Positions 34,703 through 42,741 of a DNA stretch of 64,000 nucleotides are shown in pieces. The translations under genes and the position numbers were made by a program. The first letter of the stretch is position 1, and each line of letters begins with the position of its first letter. The notes below the pieces were generated by a model that was not told where the DNA came from, ran no database searches, and worked only from the letters and a program-made list of their open reading frames with translations. This stretch comes from Gemmatimonadota bacterium (GTDB taxonomy: Bacteria > Gemmatimonadota > Gemmatimonadetes > Gemmatimonadales > GWC2-71-9), in assembly GCA_003222155.1 (NCBI GenBank), contig QHUU01000054.1, positions 1 to 64,000 on the forward strand, given 5' to 3'.

Positions 34703-35589
34703 AGATCAACGGCGTCGCGATCGAGGACACGTTTGCCGAGGCGTTCACGATGCGGGTCGCGCGCCTGCTCATCACGGGGCGTACGCTCGGCTGGGCCAGA
34801 GAAGCGGCCGTCAAGCTCACGGGCTTCGCCACCTCGGTGATCGGCTGCAAGTGCGAGGCGGGCATCGAGCGCGAGCTCCGGGACGATGAGACGCCTGACG
34901 GCCGGCCCGGAGTCAGCGTGCTGTTTCTGACCATGGACAAGGCGAGCCTCCCCGAGCAGCTGATCGTGCGGGTCGGTCAGACCGTGCTCACCTGCCCCAC
35001 GACCGCCTGCTTCGACGGCCTGCCGGAGGCGCCGGACCGGCTGCCCGTGGGGAAGGCGTTGCGGGTGTTCGGCGACGGCTTCCAGGCGAGCAAGGTGATC
35101 GGCGGCAAGCGCTACTGGCGTCTGCCGGTCATGGAGGGGGAGTTCCTGATCGAAGAGACGTTCGGGATGCTGAAGGGTGTCGGCGGGGGGAATTTCCTGA
35201 TCCTCGCCCGAGACGCGGACGCCGCGCTGGCCTCGGCCGAAGCCGCCGTCGCGGCGATGACCGGTCTCCCGGGAGTCATCCTGCCGTTCCCGGGCGGGGT
35301 GGTGCGGAGCGGGAGCAAGGTGGGATCGCAGCGCTACAAGAACCTGATCGCCACGACGAACGACGCGTTCGCCCCTACTCTGAAAGCCGTCACACAGTCG
35401 CAGCTCCCGGAGGTTGTGAACAGCGTGCTCGAGATCGTGCTTGATGGAACCGACGGGCCGTCGATCGAGGCGGCGATGCGGGCCGGTATCCGCGCGGCCT
35501 GCCGGCCCGGTGTGCAGACGATCACGGCGGGGAATTATGGAGGGAGGCTCGGGCCGCATCACTTTTATCTGCGCAAGATCCTCGGATGA
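34699..35589 (+). CDS. fhcD: Formylmethanofuran--tetrahydromethanopterin formyltransferase
   Basis: The 296-residue protein matches Ftr: INGVAIEDTFAEAFTMRVAR, TGFATSVIGCKCEAGIERE, LIVRVGQTVLTCPTTACFDG, EGEFLIEETFGMLKGVGGGN and the C-terminal QTITAGNYGGRLGPHHFYLR. It moves the formyl group from formyl-H4MPT to methylofuran. GTG start overlaps fhcA by 4 bp. Confidence 0.97.
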   Translation: MKINGVAIEDTFAEAFTMRVARLLITGRTLGWAREAAVKLTGFATSVIGCKCEAGIERELRDDETPDGRPGVSVLFLTMDKASLPEQLIVRVGQTVLTCPTTACFDGLPEAPDRLPVGKALRVFGDGFQASKVIGGKRYWRLPVMEGEFLIEETFGMLKGVGGGNFLILARDADAALASAEAAVAAMTGLPGVILPFPGGVVRSGSKVGSQRYKNLIATTNDAFAPTLKAVTQSQLPEVVNSVLEIVLDGTDGPSIEAAMRAGIRAACRPGVQTITAGNYGGRLGPHHFYLRKILG

Positions 35590-36350
35590 GCGACGCCATC
35601 ACCCTCACCCTCATGACGGCCCCAACGCAGACCCTCGTTGCCGATTGCATCGCCGCGGACCGGTTCGCCGCCCTCAGCGCTCAGGCCATCGCCGCGCTGC
35701 CGGTCGTGCACGGCGCGCGCCCGGCCACGCTCGGGGATTTCTTCCGGGTCCGGGGTGAGCGCGCGAGCGTCGTCCGGATCGAGGGCGATTGTGCGCGGAT
35801 CGAGGCGATCGGCAGCGGCATGGCGGGAGGCGAGCTGGTGATCGACGGCAGTGTGGGACGCGACCTCGGGGTCGCCATGTCGGGCGGTCGGATCGATCTG
35901 CGTGGCAACGCGGGCGCCAACGCCGGCGGCGCGCCGGCCGGCGCCGCGCGCGGCATGACCGGCGGCGAGATCATCGTGCGGGGCAGCGTCGGCGACGAGG
36001 CGGGCGCGCGCATGCGGCGGGGACTGCTCGTCGTGACGGGGGACGGGGGACGGGGGACGGGCAAGGGCATGATCGCCGGGACGGTCGTGGTGTGCGGGAA
36101 GGCGGGCTCGGGCACGGGGCGCTTTTTGAAGCGGGGATCGATCGTCGCGCTGGGCGAGGTCGAGCGTCCGGCCACGTTCCGCTACGCGTGCACCTACCGG
36201 CCCCCCCACGTGGCGCTGCTGCTGCGCTACCTGGGGGCCCGCTGCCGGCTGGACGTCGCCTCCGCTCAGGTCACGGGACGCTACGAGCGCTACTCGGGCG
36301 ACCTGGCCGAACTCGGAAAAGGGGAGCTGTTGCGATGGGTGGGGGAGTGA
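35586..36350 (+). CDS. fhcC: Formyltransferase/hydrolase complex subunit C
   Basis: The 254-residue protein has the GxxGxxxG beta-helix repeats of the glutamate-synthase C-terminal fold: GSGMAGGELVIDGSVG, GVAMSGGRIDLRGNAG and ARGMTGGEIIVRGSVG, followed by GKGMIAGTVVVCGKAG. In related complexes this subunit holds the long methylofuran-type arm and links the A and D active sites. A repeated G-run tract lies inside the coding sequence (36038-36061). Confidence 0.94.
   Translation: MSDAITLTLMTAPTQTLVADCIAADRFAALSAQAIAALPVVHGARPATLGDFFRVRGERASVVRIEGDCARIEAIGSGMAGGELVIDGSVGRDLGVAMSGGRIDLRGNAGANAGGAPAGAARGMTGGEIIVRGSVGDEAGARMRRGLLVVTGDGGRGTGKGMIAGTVVVCGKAGSGTGRFLKRGSIVALGEVERPATFRYACTYRPPHVALLLRYLGARCRLDVASAQVTGRYERYSGDLAELGKGELLRWVGE
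36038..36061 (+). repeat. G-quadruplex-type tract inside fhcC
   Basis: Three runs of five G and one of three G are separated only by AC (runs at 36038-36042, 36045-36049, 36052-36056 and 36059-36061). The tract encodes part of a Gly-rich loop (TGDGGRGTGKG) between beta-helix turns. The same GGGGACG word appears in mnmE. Confidence 0.75.
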
Positions 36351-37312
36351 GCGAGACCGGACTGGGCTTGAACGAGCGGGCGTGGCGCATCGCCGACGCC
36401 ATGGTGGCGAACGCCGCCGAGCTGCGCGTCACCGCGCGGACGCTCCCGGGTGGCGCGCGGGTGATCGACGCCGGCATCGACACGCCGGGAGGCTACGGCG
36501 CAGGGCGGGCCCTGGCGGAGATCTGCATGGGAGGGCTCGCCGACGTCGCGTACCCGCCGGTCCCGATCGGCGGCGATCCGTGGCCCGGCGTGCGCGTGTG
36601 GACGGATCACCCCGCAGTCAGCTGTATGGCGTCCCAATACGCCGGGTGGGCGATCCAGGTGGGAAAGTACTTCGCGATGGGGTCCGGGCCGCTGCGTGCG
36701 CATGCGCGGGTCGAGAAAGAGCTGTTCGCCAAACTCCGCTATGCGGAACGGGCGCAGCGCGGCGTGCTGGTGCTCGAGACCCGGGCCACGCCCACGGACG
36801 AGGTGACCGCCTGGGTCGGGCAGAAGGCGGGGCTCGCGCCGTCGCAGCTGACCTTCGTGGTGGCCCCCACCGCGAGCCTCGCCGGCGGCGTGCAGATCGC
36901 CGCCCGCATCCTCGAGACCGGGCTGCACAAGATGGACACGCTGGGCTTCGACGTGACGAAGGTGGTGAGCGGCATCGGCACGGCGCCGCTCCCGCCCGTC
37001 GCGAAGAACGACCTCCGGGCCATCGGCCGCACCAACGACTGCATCCTGTACGGCGGCCAGGCGCGCTACACGGTGAGCGCCGACGATGCGGAGCTCGCCG
37101 AGCTCGCGCCCAAGGTCCCGGCCTCGGCGTCCAAGGACTACGGGACGCCGTTCTACGACATCTTCAAGCGTTACGACGGTGACTTCTACAAGATCGACCC
37201 GCTGCTCTTCAGCCCCGCCGAGGTGTGGCTGACGAGTGTGGGGAGCGGGAAGACGTACCACGCGGGACATGTGAACCCCGACGTATTGCGCGCATCGTTG
37301 CTCGAGACGTGA
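36335..37312 (+). CDS. mch: Methenyltetrahydromethanopterin cyclohydrolase
   Basis: The 325-residue protein matches Mch: NERAWRIADAMVANAAELRV, GARVIDAGIDTPGGYGAGR, CMASQYAGWAIQVGKYFAMGSGP, IARILETGLHKMDTLGFD-type region, and TNDCILYGGQARYTV. It opens methenyl-H4MPT to formyl-H4MPT. I favour ATG 36335 because GGGGAG lies 9 nt upstream; GTG 36347, which overlaps the fhcC stop by 4 bp, is the alternative. Confidence 0.95.
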   Translation: MGGGVSETGLGLNERAWRIADAMVANAAELRVTARTLPGGARVIDAGIDTPGGYGAGRALAEICMGGLADVAYPPVPIGGDPWPGVRVWTDHPAVSCMASQYAGWAIQVGKYFAMGSGPLRAHARVEKELFAKLRYAERAQRGVLVLETRATPTDEVTAWVGQKAGLAPSQLTFVVAPTASLAGGVQIAARILETGLHKMDTLGFDVTKVVSGIGTAPLPPVAKNDLRAIGRTNDCILYGGQARYTVSADDAELAELAPKVPASASKDYGTPFYDIFKRYDGDFYKIDPLLFSPAEVWLTSVGSGKTYHAGHVNPDVLRASLLET

Positions 37313-37335
37313 ACCTCAATCAGGGAGCTCGCATC

Positions 37336-37422
37336 ATGCCGCGTCCGTCGCAGAACCTCGCCGTGCTCGCCGCTCTCGGCACCGGCGGCTTCACCGTGCT
37401 GCTCGGGCGGAAGTCCAACTGA
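37336..37422 (+). CDS. Candidate 28-residue membrane microprotein
   Basis: Between mch and the ATP-grasp gene an ATG preceded by AGGGAG (37322-37327) opens a 28-codon frame. Its product has a hydrophobic core (NLAVLAALGTGGFTVLLG) long enough for one membrane span and a basic end (RKSN). The downstream gene starts 5 bp after its stop. Length alone gives little statistical support, so this is a candidate. Confidence 0.45.
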   Translation: MPRPSQNLAVLAALGTGGFTVLLGRKSN

Positions 37423-37427
37423 CGGCG

Positions 37428-38306
37428 GTGCGCGTCGCGATTCTCGCCGCACGGCAGGGCTGGCACACCGACCAGCTCTGCCGCGCGCTCGCCGAGCGGG
37501 GGCACGAAGGGCGGGTGCTCCCCTACGAAGCGCTGGTGGCGCACCTGGGCGGCGCGGCGTCCGGGGTGGCGGCGGCCGGCGAGGATCTCGCCCGGTGTGC
37601 CGCGGTGCTGGCGCGCATCATCCCTGCCGGCTCGCTCGAGCAGATCGTATTCCGCGTGGACGCGCTGCACACGCTGGAAGAGCGCGGCATCCCGGTCATC
37701 AACCCGCCGCGCACCATCGAGCGCACCGTCGACAAGCTGTGGACCACGGCGCTGCTCGAGCAGGCGGGACTGCGCGTGCCCGAAACGGTGGTGTGCGAGA
37801 CTCCCGACGAGGCACTGGCGGCGTTTCGCGCGCTGGGCGACGTGATCGTGAAGCCGTTGTTCGGCTCGATGGGGCTCGGCATGGTGCGGGTAACCGACGA
37901 GGAGATCGCGTTTCGCGTGTTTCGCACGCTGGAAACGCTGCGGGGCGTATATTATGTCCAGCGGACGATCGATCACGCCGGCTGCGACGTGCGGGTGTTC
38001 GTGGCGGGCGGCCGCGTCATCGGCGCGATCGAGCGGAGCGCGCCCGGTTGGAAGACCAATCTCGCGCGCGGCGGGCGCGCGCGGGCAGTGACGTTGACGC
38101 CCCAGCGGATGGAGCTGGCCCTCGCGGCCGCCCGCGCCGTGGGTGCGGACTATGCGGGCGTCGACCTCCTGCCCGCGCGCGACGGTACCGTGTACGTCGT
38201 GGAGGTGAACGGGATTCCCGGATGGCGCGGCCTGCAGGAGGCGACGTCGCTCGACGTCGCCGCAGCGATCGTCGAGTTGCTCATCGGGCGCGTGGCGCGG
38301 CAGTGA
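37428..38306 (+). CDS. RimK-like ATP-grasp ligase (MptN-like)
   Basis: The 292-residue protein has RimK/MptN features: INPPRTIERTVDKLWTTALL, VIVKPLFGSMGLGMVRVTDE, a central VYYVQRTIDHAGCDVRVFVA, and the metal-binding DYAGVDLLPARDG...VVEVNGIPGW end. The archaeal homologue adds glutamate to tetrahydromethanopterin. Bacterial methylofuran carries a polyglutamate chain, so either cofactor could be the acceptor. GTG 37428 starts 5 bp after the small frame. Precise substrate is unknown. Confidence 0.85.
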   Translation: MRVAILAARQGWHTDQLCRALAERGHEGRVLPYEALVAHLGGAASGVAAAGEDLARCAAVLARIIPAGSLEQIVFRVDALHTLEERGIPVINPPRTIERTVDKLWTTALLEQAGLRVPETVVCETPDEALAAFRALGDVIVKPLFGSMGLGMVRVTDEEIAFRVFRTLETLRGVYYVQRTIDHAGCDVRVFVAGGRVIGAIERSAPGWKTNLARGGRARAVTLTPQRMELALAAARAVGADYAGVDLLPARDGTVYVVEVNGIPGWRGLQEATSLDVAAAIVELLIGRVARQ

Positions 38307-39169
38307 GCGGCACGCCGCCAGCGGCCCACGTGGCCGCTGCCGCCCAGCTCGCCTGCCTGCTCGAGGTGAGCGCCCCCAAGCCCGGCAACGTCTCCCCGTT
38401 TGCGAGCTTCCGCGACGCGACCTACGAGGACTTCCTCGCGAGCGCCGCCGCCATCGGGCCCGCCCTCGCCGCCGCCGGGGAGCGGCCCCTCGGCGCCACC
38501 ATCCGCGCCGCCGTCGAAGCCACGGCTCGGTGGGCGCCGTCCAACACGAATCTGGGCCTGGTCCTGCTGCTCACCCCGCTCGCCCGGGCGGCGCTCACGC
38601 CGGGCGGCGCGTCGCTGCGCGCCCGGCTGGCCGCCACGCTCGCCGCGACCACGGTGGCGGACGCGTGCGACACCTATGCGGCGATCCGCGTGGCCGCTCC
38701 GGGGGGATTGGGCCGGGCGCCCGACCAGGACGTGAGCGGCACGCCCACCGCTACCCTGCGCGACGTGATGGCCCTGGCGGCCGAGCGCGACGCGATCGCC
38801 GCCGAATACGCGAGCGACTTCCGGACCACGTTCGAGCTGGGCGCCCCGGCCCTCCGGGCCGCGCTCGCCGATCGCCTGCCCTGGCGGGACGCGGTCGTCG
38901 AGGCGTACTTGACGCTCCTCGCCGCCGCGCCCGACACCCACATCGCGCGCAAGCTCGGTCTTCCGGCGGCGGTCACCGTGCAGCAGCGGGGACGCAGCGT
39001 GCTCGAGGCCGGCGGCGTGCGCACGGCGGTGGGGCGGGAAGCGCTCGCCGCGCTCGACCGCGAGCTGCGGGATGACGCCAACACGTTGAACCCCGGCGCC
39101 ACGGCGGACCTGACCGGCTCGGGCGTCTATGCGGTGCTGCTCGAGGGGGGCTGGCGTGTCCACCCATAA
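38303..39169 (+). CDS. CitG-like triphosphoribosyl-dephospho-CoA synthase family protein
   Basis: The 288-residue protein is a CitG/MdcB-type enzyme: LACLLEVSAPKPGNVSPFAS, SNTNLGLVLLLTPLARAA and GGLGRAPDQDV. CitG makes a ribosylated dephospho-CoA prosthetic group for citrate lyase, but no lyase genes are here. In H4MPT clusters a ribosyl-transfer role in cofactor synthesis is more likely, and this is inference. Its 3' end overlaps the next gene by 14 bp. Confidence 0.83.
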   Translation: MSGTPPAAHVAAAAQLACLLEVSAPKPGNVSPFASFRDATYEDFLASAAAIGPALAAAGERPLGATIRAAVEATARWAPSNTNLGLVLLLTPLARAALTPGGASLRARLAATLAATTVADACDTYAAIRVAAPGGLGRAPDQDVSGTPTATLRDVMALAAERDAIAAEYASDFRTTFELGAPALRAALADRLPWRDAVVEAYLTLLAAAPDTHIARKLGLPAAVTVQQRGRSVLEAGGVRTAVGREALAALDRELRDDANTLNPGATADLTGSGVYAVLLEGGWRVHP

Positions 39170-39659
39170 ACAGTTCAAGGTCGCCGTGACGAAGGACAAC
39201 CTCGTCTTTGCCTCGGCCCACTTCATCACCTTCCCCGGGCACCGTTGCGAGCGGCTGCACGGCCACAACTACCGTACCCGCGTCGTGGTCGAGGGCGGAC
39301 TCAACCGCGAAGCGCATTACGTGCTCGACTTCGCCGAGCTGAAACACCTCATGAAGCGGCTCACCGACGAGATCGATCACAAGGTGCTGCTCCCGCTCCA
39401 GAATCCGAAGATCGAGGTCCGCGAGGAGGGCGACACCGTGAGCGTGGCCGTCATGGGACGACCGCGCTACGTGTTTCCGCGGGACGACTGCGCACTCCTC
39501 CCCGTGCCCAACACGACCGTGGAAATGCTGGCGCAATACCTCGCGGGCCGGGTGCGTCAGGAGCTCGCCGGGTCGGGCGACCTAGACCTCACGGCGTTGG
39601 AAGTGGAGGTGGAGGAGACCATCGGGCAGGCGGCGACCTACCGGGAGTCACTCGGGTGA
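39156..39659 (+). CDS. 6-pyruvoyl-tetrahydropterin synthase-family protein
   Basis: The 167-residue protein has the QueD/PTPS zinc and catalytic motif FASAHFITFPGH followed by RCERLHGHNY (His ligands and a Cys, residues about 19-41), YVLDFAELKHLMKRLTDEIDH, and PVPNTTVEMLAQYLAGRV. In this context it probably acts in pterin side-chain chemistry for methanopterin and not in queuosine synthesis. GTG 39156 is the start. It converges on the HisA-like gene with a 22-bp overlap. Confidence 0.85.
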   Translation: MSTHKQFKVAVTKDNLVFASAHFITFPGHRCERLHGHNYRTRVVVEGGLNREAHYVLDFAELKHLMKRLTDEIDHKVLLPLQNPKIEVREEGDTVSVAVMGRPRYVFPRDDCALLPVPNTTVEMLAQYLAGRVRQELAGSGDLDLTALEVEVEETIGQAATYRESLG

Positions 39660-40399
39660 CCACGCCGGGCAGCCTCGATGTCGGCCCGTCCCACGCGGCC
39701 GTCGTGGAGCGCCGTCGCCACCAAGACGCCGTCGAGCCCGAGGTCGGCGAGCCGCTCGATCTCGCGCGCGCTCGCCACCCCGCCCCCCGCAAGGAGGTGA
39801 ACGCCCGGGTGGGCGCGCCGCAGCGTTTGCACCAGCCAGGGGTCCACACCGCGCCCGCTCCCCACACGCGCGACGTCGAGGACGAGCAGGCTCGTGGCGC
39901 CCGCGTCCACGGCCGCCAGCGCCAGGTCGACGGCGGTGCCATGGTGTGGAGCCCCCGTGCGCACCATGGGCACGCCGTCCCGCAGGTCGAGCGAGAACAC
40001 GACCTGCTCCGGTCCGACGACGCGGCCCACGGCGGCAAGGGCGCCGAACGACGGCAGCGTTTCCAGGCCGACGACGACCCGCGCGGCGCCGGCCGCGCGG
40101 ACGTCCCGCGCCCGCACGGGATCGGCTACGCCGGCGTCCACGAGCAGCACGCTGCCGACCCCGGCGAGCCGGCGCAGCAGCGCGCTCTGCACCGGACCGC
40201 CCCCGATGGCGTCGAGATCGGCGACGTAACACTCCTCCAAACCCAGCGCATCGCGATAGGCCCGCGCCAGCGCGACCGGATCACCCGCTCGGTCGGCGCC
40301 GAGGAGCACTGATTGAGCGGGCGCGTAGTTCTCGCGTCGCCCGCCCCGCGCCAGCACGGCGCGTCCGGCGCGCAGGTCGAGCACCGGGATCACGCGCAA
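39638..40399 (-). CDS. HisA-like TIM-barrel protein of the H4MPT cluster
   Basis: The 253-residue protein resembles HisA/HisF: RVIPVLDLRAGRAVLARGGR with the first catalytic-type Asp, YVADLDAIGGGP, VVVGLETL, VVFSLDLRDGVPM with the second Asp, and LLAGGGVASAREI. HisA-like proteins recur in methylotroph C1 clusters and are unlikely to serve histidine synthesis here. It is antisense in an otherwise plus-strand operon. It uses TTG 40399 (GTG 40393 is an alternative), and its start overlaps the ATG of mfnF on the other strand. Function is unknown. Confidence 0.8.
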   Translation of the reverse strand: MRVIPVLDLRAGRAVLARGGRRENYAPAQSVLLGADRAGDPVALARAYRDALGLEECYVADLDAIGGGPVQSALLRRLAGVGSVLLVDAGVADPVRARDVRAAGAARVVVGLETLPSFGALAAVGRVVGPEQVVFSLDLRDGVPMVRTGAPHHGTAVDLALAAVDAGATSLLVLDVARVGSGRGVDPWLVQTLRRAHPGVHLLAGGGVASAREIERLADLGLDGVLVATALHDGRVGRADIEAARRGHPSDSR

Positions 40400-41403
40400 T
40401 GAGCGCGGTCCTCGGCTGGGACATCGGCGGCGTGAACACCAAGAGCGCGCGGGTGTCGCAGGCCCGCGTAGTCGCGGCGCGGGCGGCGCCCTACGAGCTG
40501 CAACGCGATCCCGCGGCCCTCGCGCCGCTGCTCCGCCGCCTGGCGTGCGACGTCGGCGCCGCGCCGGGCGACGCGCATGCCGTCACGATGACGGCCGAGC
40601 TGTCGCAGCTGTTCCGCACCAAACGGGAGGGCGTGGGGTTCGTGCTCGACGCCGTCACGGCGGCCTTTCCGGAGGCCTGCGTGCGCGTGTGGACGGTGGA
40701 TGCGCGCTGGCTCACACCGGCGCAAGCAAGGTGCGAGCCCCATGCGGTCGCGGCGGCGAACTGGGCCGCCACCGCGCACTGCGTGGCGCGTTTCGTTCCC
40801 GATTGCCTGCTCATCGACGTGGGCTCCACCACGACCGACATCGTTCCCATCGCGGGCGGCGTGCCGCGAGCCGCGGGCAGGAACGACACGGAACGCCTGC
40901 GCGAGGGTGAGCTGGTCTACACGGGGGCGCTGCGCACCCCGGCCGAGGCGATCGCGGCGACGGTGCCGGTGCGGGGCCGGGCGACCGGCGTCTCGGCGGA
41001 AGGCTTCGCGCTCTCCGGCGACGTCCATCTGTGGCGCGGCGAGCTGGCCCCGGAGGATTACTCGGTTCCCACGCCCGATGGTCGCCCCGCCACACGCGGC
41101 TTCGCCGGCGAGCGGCTGGCGCGCGTGGTGTGCGCCGACCGCGAAATGCTCGATGACGAGAGCGTCAACGCGATCGCGGATGCCCTGTGGGACGCGCAGG
41201 CGGCGCGGATGCGCGACGCCGTGGTGCGGGTGCGCGCCCGTTGCCCCGCGCTCGCTCCTGCAGTCGTCACCGGGCTGGGCGCGTTTCTCGCAGCGGAGGC
41301 CGCGCGCCGTGCCGGGCTCGAGGTGATTCATTTGTCGGACCGCCTGGGCCCCGCAGCCCGCCACGCCCCCGCCGCCGCCGTGGCGCTGCTGTTTCCCTCG
41401 TGA
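40399..41403 (+). CDS. mfnF: H4MPT-linked ASKHA protein, MfnF-like
   Basis: The 334-residue protein has the actin/hydantoinase-type loops VLGWDIGGVNTKSARV at the start and PDCLLIDVGSTTTDIVPIAG (about 135), with VVTGLGAFLAAEAARRAG (about 290). This is the family of one-carbon-pathway proteins that includes methanogen MfnF, which joins the furan-methanol phosphate and the tyramine-glutamate part of methanofuran. It overlaps mfnE by 4 bp, as expected for one pathway. Confidence 0.87.
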   Translation: MSAVLGWDIGGVNTKSARVSQARVVAARAAPYELQRDPAALAPLLRRLACDVGAAPGDAHAVTMTAELSQLFRTKREGVGFVLDAVTAAFPEACVRVWTVDARWLTPAQARCEPHAVAAANWAATAHCVARFVPDCLLIDVGSTTTDIVPIAGGVPRAAGRNDTERLREGELVYTGALRTPAEAIAATVPVRGRATGVSAEGFALSGDVHLWRGELAPEDYSVPTPDGRPATRGFAGERLARVVCADREMLDDESVNAIADALWDAQAARMRDAVVRVRARCPALAPAVVTGLGAFLAAEAARRAGLEVIHLSDRLGPAARHAPAAAVALLFPS

Positions 41404-42020
41404 AGGGCACGTCTTCCGCGGTGCACACCGTCCTGAAGATCGGCGGGGGACTGCTCGGCAAGGCGGGGGCCTTCGAGCTCACGCTCGAGGCGGTCACCGC
41501 CTTCCGGCCGGGCCGCCGCCTGGTCGTCGTCCCGGGTGGCGGGCCGTTCGCCGACGCGGTGCGCGAGATGTTCAAGCGCGCGAAGATCGGTGAAGATGCC
41601 GCGCACTGGATGGCGGTTCTGGGGATGGATCAATACGCGCACGCCCTCGCCGCGCGCATCGACGATGCCGCCCTCGTCGATGCAGCGGGCGGCCTCGCCG
41701 CGGCCCTGCAGGCCGGTCGCCTGCCCGTGCTCGCCCCCTATCGCTGGCTTCGGGACGCCGATCCGTTGCCGCACTCGTGGGACGTGACGAGCGACAGCAT
41801 CGCGGCGTGGTTCGCCGGCGCGTTGGGCGCACGTCGCGTGGTGCTCATCAAGCCCGCGGACGGAGAGCACAAGAAGCTCGTCGACTCGCATTTCCTCCGC
41901 ACGCTCCCGCCCGGCGTGGAGCACCTGGTCGTGACCGCGGATGATCTGGGACAGCTGGACGTGGCGCTACGGGAGGGCCCCGACCGAGAGCGCGGGCGCC
42001 GCGCGGACCAGGCGCCGTAG
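41400..42020 (+). CDS. mfnE: Amino-acid-kinase-fold protein, MfnE-like
   Basis: The 206-residue protein has amino-acid-kinase motifs: VLKIGGGLLG at the start, RLVVVPGGGPFADAVREMF (about 42) and SWDVTSDSIAAWFAGALGAR (about 125) with VVLIKPADG. MfnE phosphorylates 5-(aminomethyl)-3-furanmethanol phosphate in methanofuran synthesis. The 3' end overlaps the convergent mfnB gene by 54 bp. Confidence 0.86.
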   Translation: MKGTSSAVHTVLKIGGGLLGKAGAFELTLEAVTAFRPGRRLVVVPGGGPFADAVREMFKRAKIGEDAAHWMAVLGMDQYAHALAARIDDAALVDAAGGLAAALQAGRLPVLAPYRWLRDADPLPHSWDVTSDSIAAWFAGALGARRVVLIKPADGEHKKLVDSHFLRTLPPGVEHLVVTADDLGQLDVALREGPDRERGRRADQAP

Positions 42021-42680
42021 GGCCGCGACCCGATCCCGGGACACGCGGCCCCTCCGGCCCCCGATGCACGCCGCGCCGCGTACCCCCACGAGCTCCGCGC
42101 CGAGGGCGCGCGCCGTCGCGAAGTCCCGTCCCGAGAGACTTCCGGCCAGCGCCGCGAACAGCCCCGCCGCGCGCGCGGCGGCGACCCACGCCGCGACCGC
42201 GTCCGGAGACTCGAGGGCGAAGAGCGGGGCGTCCTTCCAGGCCGTGTCGAGCAGCAGGCCCGCGGCACCGCTCTCCGCGGCCACCGTCACCAGGCGGGCC
42301 GGCGTGAGGCTGTCCACCCGGCGCCAGTCCGCGTAGGCCACGAGGACCAAAGCCGTCTCCGCCGGGGCGCCGCGGCGGGCGGCGCGTGCCAGGCGCTGCG
42401 CCTGCGCCTCGCTCGTGATCCCGCCGAAGCCGAGCTTCACGAACGCCAGCCCCGCCGCCGTGGCCGCCGCGGCTTCGGCGCTCGCGTCATCGCGGGCGTC
42501 GCCCAGGGCCGCGCTCACGGGGCGCGCCGCGCCCACGGCCCGGCGGATCGCCGCGAGCCGGTCGAGCCGCACGGGACCCAGGGCGCCGCGCGCCGGGTCC
42601 TTCGCATCGACCACGTCGGCACCACCCGCGACCGCGGCGCGCGCTTCCACGGGCCCTCGGACGCTCACCAACAGACGCAT
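41967..42680 (-). CDS. mfnB: (5-formylfuran-3-yl)methyl phosphate synthase
   Basis: The 237-residue TIM-barrel protein matches MfnB: LLVSVRGPVEARAAVAGGAD, then VVDAKDPARGALGP with D25 and K27 (the Schiff-base lysine position known from the methanogen enzyme), VKLGFGGI, and LLLDTAWKDAPLF with K149. It condenses two molecules of glyceraldehyde-3-phosphate into the furan ring of methylofuran. It is on the opposite strand to its pathway partners. Confidence 0.92.
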   Translation of the reverse strand: MRLLVSVRGPVEARAAVAGGADVVDAKDPARGALGPVRLDRLAAIRRAVGAARPVSAALGDARDDASAEAAAATAAGLAFVKLGFGGITSEAQAQRLARAARRGAPAETALVLVAYADWRRVDSLTPARLVTVAAESGAAGLLLDTAWKDAPLFALESPDAVAAWVAAARAAGLFAALAGSLSGRDFATARALGAELVGVRGAACIGGRRGRVSRDRVAALRRLVRAAPALSVGALP

Positions 42681-42694
42681 TTCCGTGCGCTCCC

Positions 42695-42724
42695 TTGTGG
42701 GTATCGTGAAGCCGCCGATAGGTT
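42695..42724 (+). promoter_or_regulatory. Possible promoter for the SDR-PCD-DHPS operon
   Basis: The 61 bp between mfnB and the SDR gene are divergent. TTGTGG (42695-42700) and TAGGTT (42719-42724) with an 18-nt spacer are the best sigma-70-like boxes. The AGGTTAG string also occurs upstream of fae. Confidence 0.35.
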
Positions 42725-42741
42725 AGGCTTCCGGAGACGCG

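Noticed and set aside
37225-37335. Longer version of the 28-residue frame starting inside mch
   Set aside because: The upstream part is just another frame of mch; only the segment from ATG 37336 has its own ribosome site.
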